NCBI GenBank assembly: GCA_035275405.1
Contig: DATEMU010000007.1
Location: 186,001-250,000 of the forward strand
Reading direction: 5' to 3'
DNA length: 64,000 nt
DNA from: Phycisphaerae bacterium
GTDB taxonomy: Bacteria; Planctomycetota; Phycisphaerae; UBA1845; UTPLA1
This document shows, one piece after another, positions 28,509 to 37,597 of the stretch (positions within the stretch are counted from its first letter, which is position 1; every line of letters starts with the position of its first letter). The position numbers and the translations under genes were made by a program. A model generated the notes under the pieces. The model made no database searches and was not told the origin of the DNA. It saw only the letters and a program-made list of their open reading frames with translations.

Positions 28509-29603
28509 TTACGACAGGTTTACGGGCATTACAACATATTGAAAGCTGGGCCCGCTTTTAATGACGCCGGGCTTGGCGCCGTCTTTCAGCTCAAGGGTGA
28601 TATTTTCGCCGCAGATGCGGAGGGCGTCGATGAGGAATTCGGGGTTGAAACCGATGACCAGATCGGGGCCGGCGTACTCGGCCTTGAGCCGGACCGTCGC
28701 TTCGCCCTGTTCAGGGGCACGGCTAGAAAGGACCATGCCCTCGGAACTGAGGGCGATGCGGATGCCCTTGGATTCGACGCTGGCCAGGAGAGCGGCCCGT
28801 TTTACGGCGCTGAGGAATTCACCGGTATCGAGGGGGATTTTCTTGTCCTGGTCGCGGGGGATGACATCCTGGTACTTGGGAAAGTGGCCCTCGACGAGGA
28901 CGCTGCTGATGGTGGCGCGTTCTGAACGGAGGACGATCTGGTTGGAGGAGAGCCGGATGTCGAGGGATTCGTCGGCGGAAAAGTGGAGCTTGCTGAGGAG
29001 GTTCAGGGCCTTGGTCGGCACGATGGCATGGGCGTCGTCACCGACGGATTTTTCGAGGGAGGCACTGGACATGGCCAGGCGCCGGCCGTCGGTCGCGACC
29101 AAGTTGAGCTTCTTGTCCTGTTTTTCCCACAAGACGCCATTGATGGCATAGCGGGTATTTTCGCGGGCGGCGGCGAAGAGCGTTTGATCGACGGCGGCCC
29201 GGAGGGGTCCGATCTTGATTGTGAAATTGGGGTCGCCTTCCATGTCGGGTATCGGGGGGAACTCGCGGACGTTCTGGCCGACGATCTGGAAGTGGCTGTC
29301 CGAGCCGCGGATATTGAGTACGTCCTGGGCCGTGTCGAACGAGAGGGTTTCGTCGGCTGATTCGCGGACAATGTTAAAAAGCCGGTCGCCGCCGACGAGG
29401 GTGTCGCCGGGCTTGGTGACGTCCACCTGACGCACGCGGTAACGAAGGCCGACCTCCTGGTCGTAGGCGGAGAGGGTCAACTGGTCCTTTTCCGCGGTGA
29501 GGCGGACGCACTGGAGTATCGGCTTGGGTGTTCGCGCGGACGTGATGGCCGAGGTGGCCGAGAGGGCGTCCAAAAGGGCGAGTCGATCACAGACGAATTT
29601 CAC
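28509..29603 (-). CDS. dnaN: DNA polymerase III beta subunit (sliding clamp)
   Basis: The 364-residue protein has the three-domain clamp layout: MKFVCDRLALLDALSATSAITS, then HFPKYQDVIPRDQDKKIPLD at the domain 2/3 junction, ending in KSGPSFQYVVMPVNLS, the typical VVMPxxL hydrophobic-groove terminus. The start is GTG 29603 behind AAGGAGGG. It lies downstream of dnaA in the same direction and 42 nt before dciA. Confidence 0.97.
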   Translation of the reverse strand: MKFVCDRLALLDALSATSAITSARTPKPILQCVRLTAEKDQLTLSAYDQEVGLRYRVRQVDVTKPGDTLVGGDRLFNIVRESADETLSFDTAQDVLNIRGSDSHFQIVGQNVREFPPIPDMEGDPNFTIKIGPLRAAVDQTLFAAARENTRYAINGVLWEKQDKKLNLVATDGRRLAMSSASLEKSVGDDAHAIVPTKALNLLSKLHFSADESLDIRLSSNQIVLRSERATISSVLVEGHFPKYQDVIPRDQDKKIPLDTGEFLSAVKRAALLASVESKGIRIALSSEGMVLSSRAPEQGEATVRLKAEYAGPDLVIGFNPEFLIDALRICGENITLELKDGAKPGVIKSGPSFQYVVMPVNLS

Positions 29604-29954
29604 GGCAGTTCCCTCCTTGAAGAGAAACTCAACGATTCGGTTGGCAGGTTATGTCTTGATGAATGTATATATAAGTTCTTCGTCATGCTAATAACGACTG
29701 TAAAAATGGACGATTGAGAGGGCGTCGAGCGCCAACCTTCGTACCACGGGAATCCTACAAGAAATCGGGTCATTCGTCCACGCTGGATAAGCTGTCAGGA
29801 GTCCTGTTGGCAAGGCCACGCCAACCGTACTTGCACACAGGAGACCGCGCCCCGGACGCCGCGCCCTGTGTGTAACTGCGAGGCCGATTCACGTTATCCA
29901 CAACAAATCCCACGCCCGGTGATTGCTTTTCGACGACCATTTTGGCCGGGGATG
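29604..29954. other. Candidate replication-origin region between dnaN and dnaA
   Basis: This is a gene-free stretch of about 350 nt between dnaN and dnaA. It contains a perfect DnaA box TTATCCACA at 29894-29902. Degenerate boxes lie at 29867-29875 (minus TTACACACA), 29831-29839 (TTGCACACA) and 29782-29790 (minus TTATCCAGC). An AT-rich stretch at about 29636-29708 (includes TGTATATATAAGTT) could unwind. This fits an origin, but hand-sampled GC skew does not change sign here, so firing from this site is uncertain. Confidence 0.5.
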
Positions 29955-31289
29955 TCACGTTCCCTGCAGGGCCATTTCGATTTCTTCCAATCTGGTGCGG
30001 AAGGCCGAATCTTTTTGGCGGCGACGGGCGACGAGTCGATTGGCATGGATGACGGTGGTATGGTCGCGTCCGCCGAAGAACCCGCCGATCTCGCCCAAGC
30101 TGTGCGGCGTGAGTTGGCGGGCGAAGTACATGCACACCTGCCGCGGCAGGACGATCGATCGGCTTCGTTTTCGACTCTGCAGGTCCGTTAGTTTGACTGC
30201 AAACCGATCGGTGACGACGTTCATGATGTCCTGAATGCGGATTGCACGCTGCTGGAGCGGGCGATCCCCCCCCAGCACGCGCTGGGCAAAGGCCAGATCG
30301 ACGGGCCGATTTTCGACCATGGCATGGCTGTGGAGGCGGTTCAGCGCTCCTTCCAACTCGCGGGCATTGGATTTGATGGTCGTGGCGAGGTGGTTGATAA
30401 CATCGTCGGGAAGCTGCCAACCGCGGAGGCCGAGCTTTTTGCGGAGGATGGCCAAGCGGGTTTCGAAACAAGGGGAGTCGATTCGGGCGACGAGTCCCCA
30501 TTTGAAGCGACTGATGAGGCGCTCTTCGAGTTGTGGAATGTCCGCCGGGGAGCAGTCGGCCGAGAGGACGATCTGCTTGTGAAGTTGGTAGAGGGTGTTG
30601 AAGGTATGAAAGAATTCCTCCTGCGTACGATCCTTGCCGGTCAGGAATTGCAGATCGTCGATGAGCAGGAGGTCGGCGTGGCGGTAGCGGTAGCGGAAGC
30701 TGCCCATGGCGCCTTTCTCCACCGCCTCGACAAAATGGTTGACGAACATCTCACACGAGAGGTAGACGATTCGTACTGCCGGCGAGTGGTCGAGGATTCG
30801 GTGGCAGACGGCCTGTAAGAGGTGCGTCTTGCCCAGGCCCGCGCTGCCGTGGATGAAGAGAGGGTTATAGACGGTGCCGGGGGACTGGCTGACGGCGGAG
30901 CAGGTGGCATGAGCCAGTTGGTTGCAGGGGCCGACGACGAAATTCTCGAAGACGTAGTCGCCGTTCAGGCGGACGGGCGGCACGCCCGGCTCCATACCAT
31001 AGGAGGGACCCTGGGCGTGATCGGGCGGGGCCACCGGCGAGTCGCCAGATCCTTCAAATCGGACGGAGACCAGTCGGCCCGTCGCGGCCTGGGCGGCCTC
31101 GACAAACGGGTGGAGGCAATGTTCCTCCAGGTAGCACAATTGAGCGCTGTTTTCGGCAAGAACCTGAAGTTCGCCGCCGACGAGATGACCGGGACGAAGT
31201 TGACTGAACCAGCCGCGCGAGATGGCGGGATGATGGGCGCGGACAAACCCGAGGATGTCGGCCCAGACAGTCTCGCTGATGCGGTCCAT
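29955..31289 (-). CDS. dnaA: Chromosomal replication initiator DnaA
   Basis: The 444-residue protein has a short N-terminal domain. The AAA+ module carries Walker A (HGSAGLGKTHLLQAV), Walker B (LLIDDLQFLTGK) and the sensor/arginine region (LISRFKWGLVARI). The C-terminal box-binding domain has the signature GGRDHTTVIHA. The AAA+ ATPase opens the origin at DnaA boxes. The ATG at 31289 has no obvious Shine-Dalgarno sequence. The gene is divergent from the TPR/alpha-CTD gene. Confidence 0.97.
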   Translation of the reverse strand: MDRISETVWADILGFVRAHHPAISRGWFSQLRPGHLVGGELQVLAENSAQLCYLEEHCLHPFVEAAQAATGRLVSVRFEGSGDSPVAPPDHAQGPSYGMEPGVPPVRLNGDYVFENFVVGPCNQLAHATCSAVSQSPGTVYNPLFIHGSAGLGKTHLLQAVCHRILDHSPAVRIVYLSCEMFVNHFVEAVEKGAMGSFRYRYRHADLLLIDDLQFLTGKDRTQEEFFHTFNTLYQLHKQIVLSADCSPADIPQLEERLISRFKWGLVARIDSPCFETRLAILRKKLGLRGWQLPDDVINHLATTIKSNARELEGALNRLHSHAMVENRPVDLAFAQRVLGGDRPLQQRAIRIQDIMNVVTDRFAVKLTDLQSRKRSRSIVLPRQVCMYFARQLTPHSLGEIGGFFGGRDHTTVIHANRLVARRRQKDSAFRTRLEEIEMALQGT

Positions 31290-31567
31290 TGGGATTTCTT
31301 AATCAAGCGGGAGCCCAAGCGGCGAAGCCCGCGAACAGCAGCGTTAATTACTTACAAGTCAAGCAGTTATGCAACGAACCAACCGCGAATGATCGATGTA
31401 CGCGCATGATATCAAACCCGATGTTGAACCACAACACCCTGAAAGTCGGAAAAGCGATGGCTGTTCGCGAGCGAGGCGGATTTTTCCTAAGGTTCTATCT
31501 TCCCGAAGGCTAGGGTGATTTTCCCCGCAGGCCAGGATGCCGAGGAAGGCGGGTGTGTTATTGCAGG

Positions 31568-31595
31568 TTGAAGCTTTACCGGGATTTGTTACAAT
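31568..31595 (+). promoter_or_regulatory. Sigma-70-type promoter for the TPR/alpha-CTD gene
   Basis: TTGAAG-N16-TACAAT with an extended -10 (TGTTACAAT) points toward the gene at 31706, giving a leader of about 104 nt. The remainder of 31290-31705 between the divergent genes contains no gene that I can support. Confidence 0.55.
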
Positions 31596-31705
31596 GCATG
31601 GTTCGGCATCCAGTGATATTCTTGGCCTTGGCGCGGCCGGAAATCGCTCTGCCGGATGTTCTTGATTGTCGAACACGCCCATCATCCGAGGAGCCCCGCA
31701 GACTC

Positions 31706-33019
31706 ATGGAGACGATTCTCGATTTCAGCAGTTTGTTGTCCCATCCGACCTTTGACGAAGAACAATATCGCGCGCTGAAGGAGGCGGCGTTTTCCGACGA
31801 CGAGTCCGTTGAGCGGTTTGCCAGCGCGGTCCGCCAGCTTGCCGAGCGGGCGTCGGGCGAAGGTGACGCGCTCAAGCTGGGGATGTGTTACCTGCTCCTG
31901 GGGAACACGACGGCGGCGCACGAATGGCTGGAGAAGGCGCGACCCGGGGCGCAGCGCGATTATTACCTCGGCCAGGTGCTGCGCGACTCCAAGCGCCTGG
32001 AGCCGGCGATGGCGGCGTTCCAGTCGGCGGCCCAGGCCGGGTGGGATCGCCTGGAGTGCGAATGTCAGCGGGCCGAATGTCTGATCGCCATGGGCGACCT
32101 TTCGGCGGCGGCCGAGTCTCTGCAACGGCAGGCAGGAGCGGGCGAGCGCTCGGCGCAATGGCACTACACGAAAGGCCGGTTGCAAGCGGAACAGGGAGAC
32201 ATCGACGCGGCGATTGCCTCCTATGAAAAAGCGATCAGCCTCAACCCCGATCATGTGTATAGCCTGTTTCATCTGGCGTACCTGCTGGATTTGCACGGGA
32301 GCGACGATCGGGCGATGGAGCTTTACCAGCGGTGCACGGAATTGCCCTACATCCACAGCCACGCCCTCATCAATCTCGCGGTGATTCATGAAGACCGGTG
32401 CGAATACGACAAGGCGGCGGAGTGCCTGCAGGGCGTGCTGGACGTGAATCCGAATCACGCCCGGGCGCAGCTCTATATGAAGGATGTCATGGCGGCCGAG
32501 GACATGTACATCGACGAGCAGCAGATGAAGCTGCAGGAGAAGCACGACGCGGTCCTCGACATTCCGGTGACGGATTTTGAGCTTTCGGTGCGCAGCCGTA
32601 ACTGCCTGAAGAAAATGAACATCAACACGCTGGGTGATTTGTTGCGCACGACGGAGGCGGAGCTGCTGGCGTATAAGAACTTCGGCGATACTTCTCTTCG
32701 CGAGATCAAGGCGATGTTGCTGCAAAAGGGCCTGTCGCTGGGGCAAAACGCCCCCGAGAAGGCCGAGCCGGTCGAGGTTGCGCCGGAGGCGGCGGCGCCC
32801 GAGGGCGGCGATCCCGAGGTATATTCCAAGTCGGTGGCGACAATGGAGCTTTCGGTTCGGTCGCGAAAGTGCCTGCAGCGGTTGGGCATCAACACGATCG
32901 GCGAGCTGGTGTCGCGATCGGAGCAGGAGCTGCTGGCGTCCCGGAACTTTGGCGCGACTTCGCTGAAGGAAATCAAGGACCGCCTGGTGGAGATGGGGGT
33001 CTCGCTCAAGAATTCATAG
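31706..33019 (+). CDS. TPR protein with two C-terminal RNA polymerase alpha-CTD modules
   Basis: Residues about 60-275 of this 437-residue protein are TPR helices (AQWHYTKGRLQAEQGDIDAAIASYEKAISLNP). Two copies of the RNA polymerase alpha C-terminal domain follow. CTD1 (about 285-345) has ELSVRSRNCLKKMNINTLGDLL and NFGDTSLREIK. CTD2 (about 375-436) has ELSVRSRKCLQRLGINTIGEL and NFGATSLKEIK. Compared with E. coli alpha-CTD, the DNA-contacting Arg265 and Ser299 equivalents and Gly296 are kept in both. Asn268 is kept only in CTD1, and Lys298 is Thr in both. It may bind UP-like DNA or transcription factors through tandem CTDs; this is inference. ATG 31706 is used; longer upstream frames are not conserved-looking. 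Confidence 0.88.
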   Translation: METILDFSSLLSHPTFDEEQYRALKEAAFSDDESVERFASAVRQLAERASGEGDALKLGMCYLLLGNTTAAHEWLEKARPGAQRDYYLGQVLRDSKRLEPAMAAFQSAAQAGWDRLECECQRAECLIAMGDLSAAAESLQRQAGAGERSAQWHYTKGRLQAEQGDIDAAIASYEKAISLNPDHVYSLFHLAYLLDLHGSDDRAMELYQRCTELPYIHSHALINLAVIHEDRCEYDKAAECLQGVLDVNPNHARAQLYMKDVMAAEDMYIDEQQMKLQEKHDAVLDIPVTDFELSVRSRNCLKKMNINTLGDLLRTTEAELLAYKNFGDTSLREIKAMLLQKGLSLGQNAPEKAEPVEVAPEAAAPEGGDPEVYSKSVATMELSVRSRKCLQRLGINTIGELVSRSEQELLASRNFGATSLKEIKDRLVEMGVSLKNS

Positions 33020-33075
33020 GCGCCGCCGAACGTCCGACGGCGTAGGGAGACGTCCGTAGCACAGGAAACGGCGGA

Positions 33076-34380
33076 GTGCTGTCAAACATCGGAAAGAGCA
33101 AATCCGTTCTGGCGCTCGCCCGATGGCTGCGGCGGCGGGGGCCGGTGGTCAGCCTCGCCCTGGCCCTGGCGACGATCACACTTTTTTTTGTCGGCTGCCT
33201 GAGCTTTACCGAATCCATGGGCTGGCGACCGCTGCGCCCGGAAGAGGCGCCGCCGGAGACGGTCGTCGAGCGGCAGATTCGCGTTCGGCTGTTGGACCGC
33301 AAGGCGCGATCGACGGCGCAGTTGGCCATCACCTCTCCGTACAAGATCACGGAAACAAAAAGCGGGCGGGAACTGGCCGGTCCGCAGGAGCGGTTGAGCC
33401 GGGCGGAGGTTCGCACGGTTCCCGGAACCGGGATTCAGATCGGCGCGCTGACCCTGGCCAGCGGCGACATCCTGATCCATCCGGCGCGCGACGCGAGCAT
33501 CATCCTGGAAGACAAGACCTATCGCGGGCTGCTGCGGATTCAACGGACCGGCGAGGGACTCGTCTTTACCAATCATGTGGATATTGAGGCGTATCTCCGG
33601 GGCGTATTGCGCGGGGAGCTTCCGCGATCTTTTCATCCCGAGGCATTCCGGGCGCAGGCGGTGGCGGCACGCACGTATGCGCTGTACATGCGGGGGCAGA
33701 CGCCGGCCGGCCGGTCGTTTGATGTGACCGACGACGAAAGCAGCCAGGTGTACGACGGCGTTCAGGCGGAGGAAGCGGGGGCGGTGGCGGCGGTGTCGGC
33801 GACCAGCGGGGAGGTTTGTGTCTGGGGCGGCGGCGGAACGGACGCGATGTTCTGCACGTATTACTCTTCGTGCTGTGGGGGACTTTCGCAGCACGTCAAC
33901 AACGTTAAGCCGCGCGATCCCGATGTGCCGCCATTGGCCGGGGGAGTGGCGTGCGATGACTGCCAATCGGCGCGGCATTATCGCTGGGGGCCCGTGACGA
34001 TTTCCAAGGCGGAGGCGACGAAGCGGCTGCTGGCCCGCTATCCGACCCTCAGCAAATTGGGCCTTATCACGAATGTTCGCCCGAAGGAACTGACGAAAGA
34101 TGGCCGAATCATTCGGATCGAGCTGATCGGCTCCGGCGGGCAAAAAGAGACGCTGATGGGCGAGGATTTTCGGCTTTCCATGGGCGGGCGGATCGTGAAG
34201 TCGACGAAGTGCACGATTGTGGCACAGGGCGGAAACTTCATTTTCAAGGATGGCCGCGGGTTCGGGCACGGAATGGGCCTGTGCCAGTACGGGATGGAGA
34301 CGAAGGCGCGGCGGGGGATGGACCACCGGCAGATCCTGGCGACCTACTATCCCGGGGCCACGATCAAGAAGATATACTGA
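33076..34380 (+). CDS. SpoIID/LytB-domain protein, membrane anchored
   Basis: The 434-residue protein starts at GTG 33076. It has an N-terminal hydrophobic segment (VVSLALALATITLFFVGC) that could be an anchor or lipoprotein signal. The SpoIID domain includes VDIEAYLRGVLRGELPRSFHPEAFRAQAVAARTYAL, with the Glu of GELP at the position of the catalytic Glu of SpoIID peptidoglycan lytic transglycosylases. The FCTYYSSCCGG segment and the end GRGFGHGMGLCQYGM are also typical. Likely role: removal of stem-less glycan or other wall remodelling. It is followed after 32 nt by the cyclase gene. Confidence 0.9.
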   Translation: MLSNIGKSKSVLALARWLRRRGPVVSLALALATITLFFVGCLSFTESMGWRPLRPEEAPPETVVERQIRVRLLDRKARSTAQLAITSPYKITETKSGRELAGPQERLSRAEVRTVPGTGIQIGALTLASGDILIHPARDASIILEDKTYRGLLRIQRTGEGLVFTNHVDIEAYLRGVLRGELPRSFHPEAFRAQAVAARTYALYMRGQTPAGRSFDVTDDESSQVYDGVQAEEAGAVAAVSATSGEVCVWGGGGTDAMFCTYYSSCCGGLSQHVNNVKPRDPDVPPLAGGVACDDCQSARHYRWGPVTISKAEATKRLLARYPTLSKLGLITNVRPKELTKDGRIIRIELIGSGGQKETLMGEDFRLSMGGRIVKSTKCTIVAQGGNFIFKDGRGFGHGMGLCQYGMETKARRGMDHRQILATYYPGATIKKIY

Positions 34381-34412
34381 CGCCGGCCGCTACACGTGCG
34401 AGGCACATCTCC

Positions 34413-37400
34413 TTGACCCTGAAACGTCGGCAACAACTCAGTGGGACGCTGACCGGCATGGCGGTGACGACGCTGTGCGTCATGTATTTTTTTGCCCTGG
34501 ATACCCGGCAGAAGCCCGAACTCTGGACCCTGGATTGGAGGGTGAAAGAGTACAACCGGCTGATGCCGACCACGCCGATTGTGCATGTGGATATTGATGA
34601 TAACTCGCTGGAGCGCGTCGGGCGGTGGCCGTGGCGCCGGCGGCAGACGGGGGAGTTACTTGCGGCACTGCAGGAATTGAAGCCGGCGTGTGTCATGGTG
34701 GACTTGCTGCTCAGCGAGCCGGAGCGGCCGTACGACGACGATCCGCGATTGGACGAAGCGGTGCCCATGGACGGGGGCGTTACCGTCGTCGGCCGGATTT
34801 CAGAGGAGAACCGCGTCTATGGCGACCTGGAGCTGGCGGAGGCCATACGGTCGGGCGGGAACGTCATCATGGCGTCGCAGTTCGAGGTTCGCGATCCGCG
34901 CGAGCCGGAACTCGCGGCCGAGCGATTGAAGCGGTGGTGGTCGCGAAAAAAAGACGCGACGATCGACGAGGTGTTGCAGTTTTTGTCGCTGCCGGACACG
35001 CGCGAGGAGCGGGCGAGGGTTGGGCGCGAGTTATTGCGGCTGAGGATGCGAGACGTCCTCTTGCAGCGGTTTACGCTGAGCGATCGTGAACTGGCCGAGC
35101 GGCTGCAATGCACGCCGGCGGAGGCGGCGGCGGTGGTCGCGGGCGTGAAGACGGAGGTCGCCGTGGAGCTGGTCGGGCGGCACTTTGCGGACGGCGCCAC
35201 GCCGGACACAGTCCTGGAGCTTATCCTCGGCGCGGACAAAGACCGGCAGACCGCGGATCGGGCCGATGTGCTGAGCGCGATTCGTACCCAACTGGGGCTC
35301 GCGGCCCTGCGGCGCTCGACCGCGCCGCTGGACTCAAGCGCGCGGGGGAGGCTGCATCGGGCGTATGATCCGGTGCCGTTGTTAAATACGCTGGGGCGGG
35401 CCGCGAAGGACATTGCGGCAGTCAACTTTCGCGCGGATGCGGACGGCGCGGTGCGGCGCGTGCCGATCCTGATGAATTACGAGGGCCGTGCGCTGGCGCA
35501 CCTGGGGCTGGCGGCGGCGCGGCAGATCATGGGGCTGGACATCGGCGGGGCGACGATGTCGGAAGCGGGCGTATTGTCGATCCCCCGGGCGGAGGGAGCG
35601 CCCGTGCGAATGCCGCTCGACGACGGGGGCAATCTCATTATTCCGTGGACGGCGACGGGCAAATTCTGGCGGCTGGGACGGGACTTTCCGCATATCTCGG
35701 CGGCGAAGGTCTGGGTGCTGGCCGATGCGCGGCGGCAGATCCGCAGCAACGAGACGGCGATCAATTATGCACTAGCGGAAGTGATTGCCGCCAGCAAAGG
35801 CCAGTATCAAGTGGTGACCGCGAGCGGACCGGCGGAGTCTGCGCGGGTGGTGGCGGCGGACAATCCCTATCGCGAGCGGGTGAACGAGCAGTTGGCGCTG
35901 GCCCGGCGGGCGCGGTTTGCGCGACTGCTGGAGAATCGCCCCGCCGCGGAGGTCGCGGAAATGGAGCGGCAATCCGAGGCGATGCTGACGCAGATTCGCG
36001 CGGAGCAGGAGCTGGCGGTCTCGGCGGTCGAAATGATGTGCCAGGACATCGATGGGTTGACGGCGGAGGACCTGGCGGATCCGGCCACGGCGGCCGAGGC
36101 GAAGCGATTCAAGGGCGCACAACGGATCATTCAGGAGGATGTGGCGCGGTTACGGGCGGCCAATGAGGCGCTGGAGCGCGACATGGCGGCGGTGCGGGAC
36201 GAACTGGGGCCCCTGATCAAAGACAAGTACGTGTTCCTGGGGTTCGCCGCGACGGCGCAGGGGGATATCGTGAGCACGCCGATCGACTCGCAGACGAACG
36301 GCGTGATGTGCCACGCGCATGTGCTGAACGGGATTTTGCAGGGGCAGTTCATCACGCCGCCGAGCAGGAATCTGGGGATCTGGATCTCGCTGCTGGGCGG
36401 GGCCGTCGTCAGTTGGTTTACCAGCGCGCGCGGGCCGCGCATCGCCTTGACGCTGACGCTGGGGTTGATCGCGGCCTACACACTGGTCAACGCGTACGTG
36501 TTCTTCATGCTGATGAACTGGTGGGTGCTGCTCGTCGCGCCGGTGGCGACCCTGTTTGTCACCTGGGCGTTCGTGACGCTGTTTCGTCAATTGACGGCAG
36601 AGCGCGACCGGCGGCTGTTTGCCCGCGAGCTGGGGCAATACACGTCGCCGCTCATCGCCGCGAGGATCGCGGAGAGCCCGGAGGCGGCGCTGGCGTTCAA
36701 GACGGTGCAGACGCGGGAGGTGACGTGCTTTTTCTCCGACCTGCGGGGCTTCACGACGATGACGGAGGAGCAGGACCCGGAAGTGACGCAGCACGTGCTG
36801 AACACGTACCTGCACCGGATGAGTCAGGTCATCTGGGCGCGGCGGGGGCTGATCAACAAGTTCATGGGCGACGGGATCATGGCGTTTTACAACCCGTCGG
36901 TCGATCCGCTGCCGGAGCATGTGCAGGCGGCGTGCGAGACGGCGCTAGAGGCGATGGAAGAGCTGGAGAAGCTCAAGGTGGATCGGCGGAGCGACCCGGC
37001 GACGAAGATTTTCGACGCGCTGTACATGCGCATCGGGCTGGCCAGCGGGCCGTGCAAGAACGGCGACATGGGCTCGGTGCTCAAGACGGACTACACGGTG
37101 ATCGGCGATGTGGTGAATCTGGCGGCGCGGCTGGAGCCGGCCAACAAGGTGTTCGGGACGCAGATTCTCGTTTCGGGGCCGACGCGGGAGGCGGTGCGCG
37201 ATCGGTACGAGTTTCGGTATCTGGCGGAGTTGCAGGTAAAGGGAAAGGGACGGACGGTGCCGGTCTATGAGATCGTCGGGCGAAAGGGCTCGCTTTCGGC
37301 GGAGCAGCGGGAGTACATCGAGCGGTTCGAGGCGGGTGTCGAGCTTTACAAGCAGCGGAAGTGGGATGAGTGCATCGTTCACTTTACGCGAATCCTCGCG

Positions 37401-37511
37401 CGGCGGTTCGACGACGCGGGGGCGAGCCGGTACATCGACGCGTGCCAGGAGTTCAAGGCGTTTCCGCCGGAGGATGGGTGGGCGGGGGCGCTGGAGTTGA
37501 AGGAGAAATAA
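34413..37511 (+). CDS. CHASE2-domain class III adenylate cyclase
   Basis: The 1032-residue protein has one N-terminal membrane helix, then an extracytoplasmic CHASE2-type region (PTTPIVHVDIDDNSLERVGRWPWRR). Three membrane helices follow at about 659-726. The catalytic domain has both metal-binding Asp residues in FFSDLRGFTTM (about 772) and NKFMGDGIMA (about 818). It also has YTVIGDVVNLAARLE, where Thr marks class IIIb cyclases with ATP specificity. The CHASE2 region is unusually long, with two helical inserts, one rich in Arg/Glu coiled coil (about 485-600). The start is probably TTG 34413; ATG 34458 is the alternative. ATP to cAMP conversion is inferred from motifs. Confidence 0.9.
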   Translation: MTLKRRQQLSGTLTGMAVTTLCVMYFFALDTRQKPELWTLDWRVKEYNRLMPTTPIVHVDIDDNSLERVGRWPWRRRQTGELLAALQELKPACVMVDLLLSEPERPYDDDPRLDEAVPMDGGVTVVGRISEENRVYGDLELAEAIRSGGNVIMASQFEVRDPREPELAAERLKRWWSRKKDATIDEVLQFLSLPDTREERARVGRELLRLRMRDVLLQRFTLSDRELAERLQCTPAEAAAVVAGVKTEVAVELVGRHFADGATPDTVLELILGADKDRQTADRADVLSAIRTQLGLAALRRSTAPLDSSARGRLHRAYDPVPLLNTLGRAAKDIAAVNFRADADGAVRRVPILMNYEGRALAHLGLAAARQIMGLDIGGATMSEAGVLSIPRAEGAPVRMPLDDGGNLIIPWTATGKFWRLGRDFPHISAAKVWVLADARRQIRSNETAINYALAEVIAASKGQYQVVTASGPAESARVVAADNPYRERVNEQLALARRARFARLLENRPAAEVAEMERQSEAMLTQIRAEQELAVSAVEMMCQDIDGLTAEDLADPATAAEAKRFKGAQRIIQEDVARLRAANEALERDMAAVRDELGPLIKDKYVFLGFAATAQGDIVSTPIDSQTNGVMCHAHVLNGILQGQFITPPSRNLGIWISLLGGAVVSWFTSARGPRIALTLTLGLIAAYTLVNAYVFFMLMNWWVLLVAPVATLFVTWAFVTLFRQLTAERDRRLFARELGQYTSPLIAARIAESPEAALAFKTVQTREVTCFFSDLRGFTTMTEEQDPEVTQHVLNTYLHRMSQVIWARRGLINKFMGDGIMAFYNPSVDPLPEHVQAACETALEAMEELEKLKVDRRSDPATKIFDALYMRIGLASGPCKNGDMGSVLKTDYTVIGDVVNLAARLEPANKVFGTQILVSGPTREAVRDRYEFRYLAELQVKGKGRTVPVYEIVGRKGSLSAEQREYIERFEAGVELYKQRKWDECIVHFTRILARRFDDAGASRYIDACQEFKAFPPEDGWAGALELKEK

Positions 37512-37554
37512 GGTGTTACGAAATGACGGGACTTGGACCCGGCCCCCCGTTCGC

Positions 37555-37583
37555 CCAAATAGTTGACAAAGTCAACTATTTGG
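37555..37583. promoter_or_regulatory. Perfect 13-3-13 palindrome, probable MarR operator over the promoter
   Basis: CCAAATAGTTGAC-AAA-GTCAACTATTTGG is perfectly symmetric and contains a consensus -35 (TTGACA). It ends 14 nt before the MarR-GNAT start, so binding there should block transcription. Confidence 0.75.
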
Positions 37584-37597
37584 ACAACAATGAGTCA

